A stretch of DNA of 64,000 bases from Candidatus Methylomicrobium oryzae (GCF_016745425.1 NZ_JAERVK010000006.1:62001-126000), one strand, 5' to 3'. Shown: positions 18,174 to 27,160, numbered from the stretch's first letter. The notes: generated by a model not told the origin, from the sequence alone. Numbers and translations are program-made.

Positions 18174-18359
18174 ATGCTTAACAAAATTAAAAATTTTTTA
18201 AAAGACGAAAAAGGCGCTGAAACCCTAGAATATATCGCAATTGCGGCTGTTATTATTACATTAGGCGCTGCGGCATATTTTAATTCTGGTGTTTCCGGTA
18301 TGATAACAACAGGTATGCAAGCGATATCTGGTGCTATAGCAAACCCATCTTCAGGTTGA
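18174..18359 (+). CDS. flp: Flp/Fap-type major pilin
   Basis: A 61-residue prepilin. A short basic leader (1-14, MLNKIKNFLKDEKG) ends in a glycine, followed by AETLEYIAIAAVIITLGAAAYF. This gives the Flp motif of a hydrophobic helix with Glu and Tyr (EY) a few residues after the cleavage glycine. The TadV-like peptidase encoded downstream should cut after Gly14. The mature protein of about 47 residues would polymerise into the adhesive Flp pilus. Only one copy is seen. It has its own strong ribosome binding site and long flanking gaps on both sides, which fits separate high-level expression. Confidence 0.95.
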   Translation: MLNKIKNFLKDEKGAETLEYIAIAAVIITLGAAAYFNSGVSGMITTGMQAISGAIANPSSG

Positions 18360-18714
18360 AAAAAGTCGGTATTTAAACGCTAGATCCAGCCCATCGATGG
18401 TAAAATTTAACAGATTATATCTTCGGTGGCGCTGGTTATAGGCAGTTTGTAAATGGAGATGGATTTCGATACATTATGAGCAGACTGGGGAGAAACTCAA
18501 TCATGAGACTAAAAAACATCAAAGCCCAGTCCATATTTTCGTTAGTGCTTGTTAAACATTGCAATAATATAGATTATAAAATTAGCTTCAAAATGAGTTT
18601 CTCACCAGCCTAATAGTCCGAATTTTTCATCAAGTTTAAAATAACGGAAAACTAGTATGCCTTATAGATTTTCTGGAAATTGTGATTGATTAATTTTTTT
18701 GCATAAGGAAATGA
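18360..18714. other. Intergenic region between pilin and prepilin peptidase genes
   Basis: A 355-bp AT-rich gap without a recognisable gene. No intrinsic terminator with a T-run was found after the pilin stop. ATAAGG shortly before 18715 may be the ribosome binding site for the peptidase gene. A promoter for the downstream tad genes is possible here but could not be placed. Confidence 0.4.
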
Positions 18715-19281
18715 ATGGTTTCCGTTTATTGTCTCCTCATTGCCATGTTGACTTATGCCGCGGCTGTCGATATATACCAGCGCAGAATTCCGAACGGTCT
18801 TTGCGCCGCTATTACCTTGATGGGAATCGGAAGCAATGTCTTCCTAGCTTCCGGTATCGGCTTTTATGCCAGCCTACTCGGTTTATCAGTAGGTTTCATT
18901 GTCATGTTTCTGCTCCATGCCCTAACTGGCCTCGGCGCCGGTGATGTCAAGCTGATGGCCGCAACCGGCAGCGTCGTCGGCATCAAACCCATTCTTATCA
19001 TTTTTTACCATACTTTTCTTCTATCCGGTCTTTTCGCCGTTTTTTTTCTGCTTTTTTCCGGGGGATGGAAGGATATCTATTGGCGTTATCGCGTGTTTTT
19101 TAGCGCACTAAGGAAAGGTCGTCTACACTATAGTAAGCCCGCATCCGGCTCGCCTGCCGCTTTTCAAATGCCCCTGGCTCCCGCGATTGGCTTAGCCTCC
19201 GCGTACCAGTTACTGCCGTATGTCGCGGACAAACGCTCTTTCGATAACATTTTTACAGGCATTGCGCAATGGATGATGTAA
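18715..19281 (+). CDS. tadV: Prepilin peptidase TadV/CpaA (A24 family)
   Basis: A 188-residue aspartic membrane protease that should cleave the Flp prepilin and the TadE/F pseudopilins. The first catalytic aspartate lies in AAVDIYQRRIPN (about residue 19) and the second in GLGAGDVKLMAATG (about residue 77), the two conserved sites of the family. There are about five membrane segments and no N-terminal methylase domain, as in the short CpaA/TadV form. The 3' end overlaps the start of the next gene by 13 bp, so the two are translationally coupled. Confidence 0.92.
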   Translation: MVSVYCLLIAMLTYAAAVDIYQRRIPNGLCAAITLMGIGSNVFLASGIGFYASLLGLSVGFIVMFLLHALTGLGAGDVKLMAATGSVVGIKPILIIFYHTFLLSGLFAVFFLLFSGGWKDIYWRYRVFFSALRKGRLHYSKPASGSPAAFQMPLAPAIGLASAYQLLPYVADKRSFDNIFTGIAQWMM

Positions 19282-20549
19282 TTACGCTGACACGCCCTCC
19301 CCGCACGCTCGCTGAAGCTGGCCTGTCGGAAGATTTAATTAAGGAACTGCTGTTAAAACATCTCTACGATGGCAGCATGCTCGATATACATCAGCTGCAT
19401 AACCGGTTAAAGTTACCCGGCGCTGTTCTCGAACCTATCCTGGATACGCTGCGGAAAAACCAACGCGTACTGGCTAACACCCCTTTAGAAAGCTCGGCTG
19501 CAGTTCGTTACCAACTGACCGAACTGGGCATGGCGGACGCGTCCAATGCATTATTGAAAAACGGCTATCTCGGCCCAGCCCCCATTACGCTAGAACACTA
19601 CCGCAATTTGGTGGCGGCGCAATCGTTTTTTCATTCCACCATTACCCGTGAAGAAATCAGAAAGGCATTTGAGCGCATTGTAATTGACGAAAATCTTTTG
19701 GATGTACTAGGCCCTGCATTGCATTCGGGCCGGCCGATTCTCATCTATGGTCAAGCGGGCACGGGTAAAACCTATATTTGTAAAAAAATGTCGGCCTTAC
19801 TGGGCGGCAACGTTTATCTTCCTTACGCTATTGTAGTAGGTCGTGAAATAATTCAATATTTCGACCCTTTAGTGCATTCCCCAGTCGATACCGAAACCAA
19901 TCATAGCCTGGTAAGATTCAATGAAGCCAGCGATCCGCGTTTACTGCGTTGCCATCGCCCGGTAGCGGTAAGCGGAGGAGAATTAACGATGGACCGCCTG
20001 GAAGTCAAATACGACCCAGCCGTGCGCATCAGTTATGCCCCAATCCAGATGAAAACGAATAACGGAATTTATATCATCGACGACATGGGGCGCCAACGTA
20101 TGCCGCCGCTTGAATTATTCAACCGCTGGATTATTCCGATGGAAGAACGGGTCGACTATTTAACGCTCTCAACCGGCCTGCATTTTTCAGTTCCGTTCGA
20201 TTCAGTTCTGATCTTTTCGACTAATTTGCATCCGCTAGACTTAGCGGATGAGGCTTTTTTACGTCGCTTAGGATATAAAATTCATTTTACCCCTATATCA
20301 AAGGAACACTTTACCCAAATCTGGCAAGATTTGGTTTCTCAACACCAAGTAACGGTTGAGGAAAACGTGCTGCCTAGTTTATTCGATCGTTTTCGGGCTA
20401 CCGATCGAGACTTGCTGCCGTGCCACCCACGCGATTTAATGGAAATAGCGCTCGATATCGGCGCGTATCTGAATAATGCCGGCACTATCACTCAACGCAC
20501 AGTGATGCTTGCCTGGGACACATATTTCATAAATTTGAAAGAAGGTTGA
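19269..20549 (+). CDS. Winged-helix/AAA+ ATPase in the tad locus, function unknown
   Basis: A 426-residue soluble protein. Residues about 18-95 look like a winged-helix fold (HLYDGSMLDIHQLHNRLKL, then LRKNQRVL and YQLTELGMADASNAL). An AAA+ module follows with Walker A GQAGTGKT at 161-168, a Walker B-like segment GIYIIDDMGRQRMPP (about 273-287), a sensor region LIFSTNLHPLDLADEAFLRRLGYKIHF and a helical lid. It belongs to none of the core Tad components (CpaF and CpaE are separate here). Similar ATPases are, as far as I recall, found beside tad genes in other bacteria, but no mechanism is known to me. It overlaps tadV by 13 bp and is 4 bp from the CpaB-like gene, so it is embedded in the operon. 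Confidence 0.75.
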   Translation: MDDVITLTRPPRTLAEAGLSEDLIKELLLKHLYDGSMLDIHQLHNRLKLPGAVLEPILDTLRKNQRVLANTPLESSAAVRYQLTELGMADASNALLKNGYLGPAPITLEHYRNLVAAQSFFHSTITREEIRKAFERIVIDENLLDVLGPALHSGRPILIYGQAGTGKTYICKKMSALLGGNVYLPYAIVVGREIIQYFDPLVHSPVDTETNHSLVRFNEASDPRLLRCHRPVAVSGGELTMDRLEVKYDPAVRISYAPIQMKTNNGIYIIDDMGRQRMPPLELFNRWIIPMEERVDYLTLSTGLHFSVPFDSVLIFSTNLHPLDLADEAFLRRLGYKIHFTPISKEHFTQIWQDLVSQHQVTVEENVLPSLFDRFRATDRDLLPCHPRDLMEIALDIGAYLNNAGTITQRTVMLAWDTYFINLKEG

Positions 20550-20553
20550 TTTC

Positions 20554-21366
20554 ATGAAAGGCCGATTTATTTTCATGCTGTTTTTGGCACTCGTATTTGC
20601 ATCGCTCGCCGCGCTGATCGCAAAATCCTGGATAGATAAGCAGATTAACAGCAAAGGCCCCGCAACTACCCCCGTGGTAGTAGGCGCGATGGAAATTCCT
20701 TTTGGCGTTAAGGTGGAGCCGATGCATGTCAAAATCATGCAGTGGCCGGACGCCGATATTCCGGAAGGCTCATTCCGCAAAACGGAAGATGTCATCGGAA
20801 AAATCGCGAAAAATAATTTTTATCCAAACGAACCTATTACCGCAAAACGGATCGCGGAACACTTAGGCGGCAGCACCTTATCCTCTTTGGTCAGCGAAAA
20901 TTCAAGAGCAATCTCGATCCGCGTTGATGATGTGGTAGGCGTAGCCGGTTTCGTTTTACCCGGCAACAGAGTCGATGTCCTGGCAACCCAGGCCGTTAGA
21001 AGAAACGGCGAGAGTAATGCGGAAACCCACACAATTCTCGAGAACATCAAGGTACTGGCGGTAGACCAGGAGGCCTCGCCCGACAAAGAAAAGCCGGCCG
21101 TGGTTCGAGCCGTGACCCTGGAGCTCAAACCGGAGGAAGCGGAAATCCTGGTCGCCGCGATGCAGGAAGGAAAAATCCAGCTAACCTTAAGAAATCCGGT
21201 CGATTCGAATAAATTAAAAGAAACGCAGCCAATTCCTCAGGTAGCTGCCGACGCCGAAAATGCACCGAAACTTGATCGGACAGTTCTTTTACTGCCTTGG
21301 AACGGCGGGAAGGGCGACCCGCTCCAGATTCATCTGGAGCATTTGAATAAAGATCGACCACAATAA
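20554..21366 (+). CDS. cpaB: Flp pilus assembly protein CpaB/RcpC
   Basis: A 270-residue periplasmic protein anchored by one N-terminal membrane segment (about 3-25). A SAF domain (about 42-105, VVVGAMEIPFGVKVEPMHVKIMQWP) is followed by the RcpC/CpaB domain (AISIRVDDVVGVAGFVLPGNRVDVLATQ and AVTLELKPEEAEILVAAMQEGKIQLTLRNP). CpaB is thought to stabilise the outer-membrane secretin and contact peptidoglycan. The secretin gene begins 23 bp downstream, the usual order. Confidence 0.93.
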   Translation: MKGRFIFMLFLALVFASLAALIAKSWIDKQINSKGPATTPVVVGAMEIPFGVKVEPMHVKIMQWPDADIPEGSFRKTEDVIGKIAKNNFYPNEPITAKRIAEHLGGSTLSSLVSENSRAISIRVDDVVGVAGFVLPGNRVDVLATQAVRRNGESNAETHTILENIKVLAVDQEASPDKEKPAVVRAVTLELKPEEAEILVAAMQEGKIQLTLRNPVDSNKLKETQPIPQVAADAENAPKLDRTVLLLPWNGGKGDPLQIHLEHLNKDRPQ

Positions 21367-21389
21367 ATTCATAAACAGGCAGATTAATC

Positions 21390-22964
21390 ATGAAAAGGAA
21401 ACAACAAATTATCCATCTGACCTTGTGGTTAGGATTAATTTCCGGAGCGTCCATCTTAAATCCGGCGTATGCGGCCCCGGTTCCGGTAGCGAATGTAACC
21501 AGCGTCAAAATGTTGAACGTGCAAGTGCCTCTCAACAAGTCCAAACTGGTCCGTATCCATTCCAATATTGAAACCATTTCCCAGAGTAACGAACAGATTG
21601 CCGGTTTAACCGTTTTTACGCCGAATCAGATATTGGTGCAGGGCAATTTCCTCGGTACCACCAATATCTATATCTGGGACAAAGGCGACCGCCTGATGCA
21701 AATCATCAATGTCGAAGTTACCCATGACTTGGACACATTGAAATTGAAACTGCATGAACTGCTTCCCGGAGAAAAAATCGAGGTTCGCTCCTCACAGCGC
21801 AACATCATTCTCAGCGGCCAAGTCAGCAGCCTTGATAAGATGCAGGCGGCGGTGGATATTGCCCAAAGCTTTTTACCGCCCTCGAATCGCTCCGGACAGG
21901 TATTACCCAGCTCCCAAACCCCTGCGCCCCAAAGTGCGGGACAAGGCGGCACTGCAATTAACGTGACCAGCGGCAACCAGAACACTTCGCAGCGGCAAGG
22001 GCTGCAAGTCATTAACTTACTCAGCGTTTCCGGTGCCCAGCAAGTCATGCTGGAAGTCAAAGTCGCTGAAATCGACCGCACGCTTGCACGCCAATTGGAT
22101 GTGCATTTTGTTGCGCTGCATCCCAGTGATAATTTCGCGTTCGGCGCTTTAAACGGCGGCGGCTCTATAACGCCACTATTCAACATATTGTCCCCCAATT
22201 CCCATAGCATCAATGCGGCAGGCTTATTTCTAAGCGCGGTCAGCGGCGACTTTTTATTCAACCTGACTGTTGATGCCGCGAAAGACCAGGATCTGGCGAA
22301 AATATTGGCCGAACCTACGCTAACCACATTGTCTGGCCAGGAAGCGAAATTCATATCAGGAGGCGAATTTCCGATTCCTGTCGCCCAGGCCAATTCCGGC
22401 GGAACCGGCAGCATTACAGTTGAATTCAAAGAATTCGGGATATCGTTAAAGTGCCTCCCGGTAGTGCTTGACAGCGGCCGGATCAACTTGAACATGAACG
22501 TCAGCGTCAGTGAGCTTTCTCAGGATGCCGCGGTAGTAAGCGATATTGCCGGCACGGATTTGAAGTTCACTATTCCGTCATTGACGAAACGCGAAGCCAG
22601 CAGTACTCTTGAGCTTGCCGACGGGCAAACGATGAGCATTGCCGGACTGATCAGCGATTCCTTACGCGAAAATATCAATAAATTTCCGGGCCTGGGCGAT
22701 CTGCCAGTATTTGGCGCACTTTTCCGCAGTTCGAAGTTTCAGAAAAAACAAACCGAACTGGTAATTTTTGTGACGCCTAAATTGGCCAAATCGGTACTGC
22801 AAAGCCAAGTTCGATTGCCGACTGACAGTTTTGTGGAACCGGGCGATCGGGATTTTTACATTTTCGGCAGCATGGAAAACCTTAAAACAACCCCGCCAGT
22901 TGCCCCCAAAAGCGGCGGCTTGGACGGTCAATTCGGACATGCCTTGATCGAGGATGCGCAATGA
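21390..22964 (+). CDS. cpaC: Tad secretin CpaC/RcpA
   Basis: A 524-residue outer-membrane secretin with a signal peptide ending near AYA-AP (residues 1-29). The N-terminal pilus-assembly domain (about 40-115) is followed by a BON-like domain (about 117-155, LHELLPGEKIEVRSSQRNIILSGQVSSL), a low-complexity Ser/Gln/Gly linker (about 165-205), and the secretin domain (about 205-470, with VEFKEFGISLKCLPVVLDSGRINLNM). The protein should form the channel through which the Flp pilus exits. It overlaps the next lipoprotein gene by 4 bp. Confidence 0.95.
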   Translation: MKRKQQIIHLTLWLGLISGASILNPAYAAPVPVANVTSVKMLNVQVPLNKSKLVRIHSNIETISQSNEQIAGLTVFTPNQILVQGNFLGTTNIYIWDKGDRLMQIINVEVTHDLDTLKLKLHELLPGEKIEVRSSQRNIILSGQVSSLDKMQAAVDIAQSFLPPSNRSGQVLPSSQTPAPQSAGQGGTAINVTSGNQNTSQRQGLQVINLLSVSGAQQVMLEVKVAEIDRTLARQLDVHFVALHPSDNFAFGALNGGGSITPLFNILSPNSHSINAAGLFLSAVSGDFLFNLTVDAAKDQDLAKILAEPTLTTLSGQEAKFISGGEFPIPVAQANSGGTGSITVEFKEFGISLKCLPVVLDSGRINLNMNVSVSELSQDAAVVSDIAGTDLKFTIPSLTKREASSTLELADGQTMSIAGLISDSLRENINKFPGLGDLPVFGALFRSSKFQKKQTELVIFVTPKLAKSVLQSQVRLPTDSFVEPGDRDFYIFGSMENLKTTPPVAPKSGGLDGQFGHALIEDAQ

Positions 22965-23272
22965 ATCAAAACAATATCATAAACTATTTGATGACCTCGG
23001 CATTAATCGGCGGAACATTGATATTGGCTGGCTGCGCGGATTTTCAAACGACGCCCAAAAATGTCGATAAACATTTCGGCGAAGCAGTCAGGCATACCCT
23101 TGCCGACCAGACCATGTATCCGGAACATACGCAGCAGTCACAACAAGTGTGGGGGCTTGACGGGCAAAAATCATCCGGCATTATTCGTTCTTACCGAATG
23201 CCGGCTACCGATTTGCGCCAAGGAAAAAAGCGGGAAAGTCTTGATATACGTGACGAAGGAAGCGGAAACTAA
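22961..23272 (+). CDS. Small tad-locus lipoprotein, CpaD-position
   Basis: A 103-residue predicted lipoprotein with a signal and lipobox ILAGC (lipidated Cys about 25), then a short polar domain containing VDKHFGEAVRHTLADQTMYPE. It overlaps the secretin gene by 4 bp (ATGA), the place where CpaD or RcpB lipoproteins are found, and a role helping the secretin is likely from context. It is much shorter than CpaD of Caulobacter (about 200 residues), so the symbol is not assigned. Confidence 0.75.
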   Translation: MNQNNIINYLMTSALIGGTLILAGCADFQTTPKNVDKHFGEAVRHTLADQTMYPEHTQQSQQVWGLDGQKSSGIIRSYRMPATDLRQGKKRESLDIRDEGSGN

Positions 23273-23307
23273 TAAACTAAGTGTGCGTTTTATTTAGAAG
23301 TCATAAA

Positions 23308-23373
23308 GCACATGGACAAGTTAGGCGGACTGAATTGCAAAAGCCTACCTAACCTGTCCAACGGAGCATGTGC
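23308..23373. repeat. Long imperfect hairpin between the lipoprotein and TadG-like genes
   Basis: GCACATG pairs with CATGTGC at the far end, and GGACAAGTTAGGC pairs with GCCTACCTAACCTGTCC inside it, leaving an inner loop around ACTGAATTGC and a small bulge (AACGGAG). The element lies in the 211-bp gap inside the tad operon. It has no T-run after it, so it is not a normal intrinsic terminator. It could be a processing or stabilising structure or a small repeat element. Confidence 0.6.
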
Positions 23374-23483
23374 GTTCCCCAGATGAAGTAAACCTATAAT
23401 TTACATTCGATAAATATAAGCCCTCAGAGGCTGGAAAGAGGAACTTATTCTTTCGTTTTCGTCCTTACCACAAGGGGTGCGAT

Positions 23484-24656
23484 ATGGAATTTAAAAACAT
23501 GAAGAAGCAATGCGGCACCACGATGTTTCTTTCGCTGGTGTTCATGCTGGGCATGGTCGCCATGATCGGCTTGGCAACCACGACCGGCCGCTTGGTTACC
23601 GATAAAACCACATTGCAAAATGCCCTGGATGCGGCGGCCTTGAGCGCCGCCATTACGGTAAACGGCGACCCAGCCAAGAAAACCGCGACTGCTACCCAAA
23701 AGGGCCGGGACACTTTCAATACATTCAAGGCCGCTACGGGCAACCATGAACTGTCTGGCGTTCAAGATACCGATTTGACCTTTGAATATTCCAAAACCTT
23801 GAAGCCCTTTGATCCCAAATCGACACCGCCCGCGTTTGTCAGGGTCTCCATGAACAAACCGCTGGAGATGCCAGCCATTTTGCTTCAAGTCTTGGATACC
23901 TTCAAGGACCCGATCGACATTGCCGCCATTTCGACCGCCGGCGCGGTCGGGCAGAACTGCACCTTAACGCCTTTTGTCCTTTGCGCAAATGAGACGACGG
24001 ATACCCATTGCGAGACTGATAATAATGGTGATGGCATCAAGGAATGTTTTGGCTATAACATGGGAACAAAGGTAAGTTTGCTCATGCCTTCGTGTACCGG
24101 AAATAGTTGCACGCTTGAAAACACTAATACCAGCCTGGAATCGGGAAATTTTAATTTGATCAATTTAGACGGATTGCAAGGCGGTAAGGATATTAGAGAA
24201 GCGCTAACAAATAAGACCCTAAATCTTTGTTCCGCTGGTAATTTGGTTGAAACTAAACCTGGATATACATGGGGAAATGTAGAGAAAGGTATTGATGGCA
24301 GATATGAATCTGATACAGAGCAGGCCAATAATCTGACTTACTCTCAATACGCCAGTAAGGGTACCGGAAATAACCGGAGAATAATGGCGGTACCCATCGC
24401 GGATTGCAGTGGCATACAACACGGCACCGACATTGTACCCAAAATAGGCGTTGCCTGTATGTTTCTATTGATGAACGCCTCAGATGCATCAAAGAAAGCA
24501 AATTGTCCGCCAGGTACAACTGGCTCCTGCAAGCAAGTCTTGGCGGAATTTTTCAACGCCTGCGAGGCAGCCGGCGCTTGGAGTCCGACTAACGCCGTGT
24601 TGAACGGGCCGTATGACATCGTTATTTTCAAGACCGAAGGGAGCGGCGACTCATGA
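23484..24656 (+). CDS. TadG-like pilus assembly protein with Cys-rich region
   Basis: A 390-residue protein with one N-terminal membrane helix (about 12-34) followed by DKTTLQNALDAAALSAA, the usual start of TadG-like proteins whose N-terminus resembles a pseudopilin. The rest should be extracytoplasmic. Residues 159-360 contain twelve cysteines, including CETDNNGDGIKEC (176-188), where D179, N181, D183, G184 and E187 form a calcium-loop-like pattern. No von Willebrand domain motif (DxSxS) was seen, unlike longer TadG. AGGGG before the ATG is a good ribosome binding site. It overlaps the TadE gene by 4 bp. Confidence 0.82.
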   Translation: MEFKNMKKQCGTTMFLSLVFMLGMVAMIGLATTTGRLVTDKTTLQNALDAAALSAAITVNGDPAKKTATATQKGRDTFNTFKAATGNHELSGVQDTDLTFEYSKTLKPFDPKSTPPAFVRVSMNKPLEMPAILLQVLDTFKDPIDIAAISTAGAVGQNCTLTPFVLCANETTDTHCETDNNGDGIKECFGYNMGTKVSLLMPSCTGNSCTLENTNTSLESGNFNLINLDGLQGGKDIREALTNKTLNLCSAGNLVETKPGYTWGNVEKGIDGRYESDTEQANNLTYSQYASKGTGNNRRIMAVPIADCSGIQHGTDIVPKIGVACMFLLMNASDASKKANCPPGTTGSCKQVLAEFFNACEAAGAWSPTNAVLNGPYDIVIFKTEGSGDS

Positions 24657-25096
24657 AGCGTATCAATCACCAGCAAGGCGCCTCCCTATTCGAATTTCTG
24701 ATTGTAATTCCGGTTTTGCTGATCCTTGCGTTCACCGCGATCGAGTTTGGGGCTGTTTTCGTTCGGCTGAATACAATTCACAAATCGGTTCAGGATGCGG
24801 CCCGCTATTTATCAGCGACATCGGTAGCCAAAAGCAATACGGCCGCCCAAAAGACCATCGCCGCCAATTTGATCCAATACGGCAGCGTCAGCGCCGGCAC
24901 GCAAATTTTGCCGGGCACCTTTGAAGCACCTGTCATACAGACTGTCGGAGGGGAACATGTCAGCGTTTCGGTAGTCTATCACCATACTTCGATCATGGGA
25001 GAGGCGCTGAGCAATTTGTTACAGCTCATCGGCGGAAGCGGAATCGATCTCTCGCTTGACCTTACAGCGTCTAGCGTCATGAGGTATGTGCAATGA
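24653..25096 (+). CDS. tadE: TadE-family pseudopilin
   Basis: A 147-residue protein with a short basic leader (MKRINHQQGA), then SLFEFLIVIPVLLILAFTAIEFGAVFVRLN, the TadE hydrophobic helix with the conserved Glu, and a small extracytoplasmic domain. TadE and TadF are minor pilin-like proteins processed by TadV and needed for Flp pilus formation. The gene overlaps both neighbours by 4 bp. Confidence 0.88.
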   Translation: MKRINHQQGASLFEFLIVIPVLLILAFTAIEFGAVFVRLNTIHKSVQDAARYLSATSVAKSNTAAQKTIAANLIQYGSVSAGTQILPGTFEAPVIQTVGGEHVSVSVVYHHTSIMGEALSNLLQLIGGSGIDLSLDLTASSVMRYVQ

Positions 25097-25605
25097 ATAT
25101 CATACGCAGGAAAAGACAGAATGGCGCCGAAACCCTGGAGTTCATGGTGGTGTTCGGGATGTTCATGATGCTGATACTGACCGTGTTCGATTTTGGCCGC
25201 GCACTGTATGTGTGGAATGCCTTGACCGAAGCGACACGACGCGGCGCGCGTATGGCCGTGATTTGCCCCACCGATGCGGCCTCGCAAACGCTTGTTAAAA
25301 ACGTTGCCGTATTCGATACATTCGAAGGAACCTTGGGAACCAGCCCGATAGTAAAAGATTTGACTACCGATGCCATAGATATCCGTTATTATAACGAAGC
25401 GGGAGCCGCTGAAGCCGATCCAGATTTAATAAAATTTGTAGAGGTTTCGCTCAATGACAATTATCAATTTCAATTTTTGATCCCTTTCGTCAGCAATACC
25501 CTTATCGATGTCCCAGCATTCAAAACAACGCTTTATGCCGAGAGCAAAGGGGCTGTCCCGACTTATCCGGGTGAAGCGAAAGTTGACCCAACCTGCAATT
25601 TTTAA
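25093..25605 (+). CDS. TadE/TadF-family pseudopilin
   Basis: A 170-residue protein with a basic leader (MNIIRRKRQNGA) followed by ETLEFMVVFGMFMMLILTVFDFGRALYVWNALTEATRRGAR, a TadE-like helix plus the following conserved amphipathic stretch. The C-terminal domain is hydrophilic. It is the second pseudopilin in the row and may play the TadF role. Start and upstream stop overlap (ATGA), so translation is coupled. Confidence 0.85.
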   Translation: MNIIRRKRQNGAETLEFMVVFGMFMMLILTVFDFGRALYVWNALTEATRRGARMAVICPTDAASQTLVKNVAVFDTFEGTLGTSPIVKDLTTDAIDIRYYNEAGAAEADPDLIKFVEVSLNDNYQFQFLIPFVSNTLIDVPAFKTTLYAESKGAVPTYPGEAKVDPTCNF

Positions 25606-25836
25606 ACGATAATCAAATTGCTTGTGCTGGAGCAAAAGGTTTGACGCGAAACCTTGAAACATTGCTCTCCTTCCGAAAAAAGCTTTTTACTTGATTAAGA
25701 AAAATAGCCTCATGGTTGAAATGTAGGATGTTAAGTGAAGCTTGCGAAGATCTTTTTTATCTGAAACCTTGAAAAAACTTGAGGGCAGGCCTATCCTTAA
25801 TCCTATATGATTCTGTTTTTATGACAAAATTTCAGT

Positions 25837-27021
25837 ATGGATTATAGATTGATCAATATACACATCTTCGGCAACAATCACGCTGTTGTTGAAAATCAAT
25901 TTAACATTTTGCACGATCTACCGCATGTCTCATTAAAGAGAACAGTCGATTCGAATTTTACGGGCGCTCTGGATAAACAATCGGCAGGTTCGGATATCAT
26001 CATCCTCAATTTATCCGAACATGCCTTGCTGGAGCTGAAAAGTCTTGAAAATACAGACACAGCGGGTAAATCCCTTGTTGTTATCGGCGACAAAAGTAAC
26101 GTCAACCTGCTGTCCGTTGCCATCAGTGTCGGCGTAACCGAATTTATTGATCAACGCAGCTATCAGGATAATTTATTCAAAATTATCAATAAAATCATTT
26201 TTAATAGAACGGAAGCTTACCGAGGCTCCAAAAAAAGAAAACTGAACGCCATCGTCAATGCCAAAGGAGGCAGCGGCGGCAGTGTGATTGCCAGTAATAT
26301 TGCCTATGTCCTTTCAACATTCAAGGACTCGAAAGTGGCTTTACTGGATATGGACCTGCAATTCGGGACGCTTGGCCTGAATTTCGATTTGGCGCCCAAA
26401 TATACGATTGTTGACGTATTTAATTCCATCAGCGATATCGATGTCGTATCGTTGGAAGCCTATATGGTCAATTACAGTGATCGCTTAAAATTGCTGTTGC
26501 CGTCTTCGAACGACATTATATTGCCCGGAGAAATACCGTCCACAGCGATTAAAGCATTATTAAGCATGCTGCAACGCAACTACAATCAAATCGTAATCGA
26601 TTTGCCCCGTATAATCGATCCTTTGACAACCACCATAGTAGAACAGGCTGACAATGTAGCTATTGTCGTACAACAAACCTTAGCCCAATTCAGAGACAGT
26701 AAAAGATTAATACAGATATTAAATAAGGATCTGGATATTCCGTTAGACAAAATCGTCATTATAATTAATCGCTACGATCCGAAAAACAGCCTAAAAAAGT
26801 CGGACCTGGTCGAAATGGTCAATCACCAAAATGTGTTTACAATTGCCAATGACTTCGAAAAAGTGTCATCCGCCAGTAATTTAGGTGAACCTTTTTGCAA
26901 GACCTCGCCAAATTCAAAAATAGCCGAAGATCTAAAAAGATTGGCAATGTTTCTAGGCGAGGAGCACGAAACCCCAAAAAAAAACTCTATTGTAAATCGT
27001 TTAAAAGGCTTATTTGTATGA
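25837..27021 (+). CDS. cpaE: Tad pilus localisation ATPase CpaE/TadZ
   Basis: A 394-residue protein with an N-terminal receiver-like domain (about 1-125) and a MinD/ParA-like ATPase domain (about 133-380). The deviant Walker A reads NAKGGSGGSVIASNIA, so the position of the usual second lysine (GKT/GKS) is Gly-Ser, while the signature lysine is kept. TadZ/CpaE proteins commonly show such weakened sites, and they mark the pole or site of pilus assembly. VALLDMDLQFGTLGLNFDL and VIDLPRIIDPLTTTIVEQADNVAIVVQQTLA match the family. The gene is set 231 bp behind the pseudopilins and may have its own promoter. Confidence 0.92.
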   Translation: MDYRLINIHIFGNNHAVVENQFNILHDLPHVSLKRTVDSNFTGALDKQSAGSDIIILNLSEHALLELKSLENTDTAGKSLVVIGDKSNVNLLSVAISVGVTEFIDQRSYQDNLFKIINKIIFNRTEAYRGSKKRKLNAIVNAKGGSGGSVIASNIAYVLSTFKDSKVALLDMDLQFGTLGLNFDLAPKYTIVDVFNSISDIDVVSLEAYMVNYSDRLKLLLPSSNDIILPGEIPSTAIKALLSMLQRNYNQIVIDLPRIIDPLTTTIVEQADNVAIVVQQTLAQFRDSKRLIQILNKDLDIPLDKIVIIINRYDPKNSLKKSDLVEMVNHQNVFTIANDFEKVSSASNLGEPFCKTSPNSKIAEDLKRLAMFLGEEHETPKKNSIVNRLKGLFV

Positions 27022-27160
27022 AACCAGGAAAATAGTCGAATCTGGTGTAAGCCGGCTTTACGATCCGCTGTATTTCCAGCCCTCTCCGGCTCCCTGAGCA
27101 CAGCGCTGTATTCGTTACTGATATCGCCAGCGTGGACCAATAACCGGCAAAGTTGGAAGT

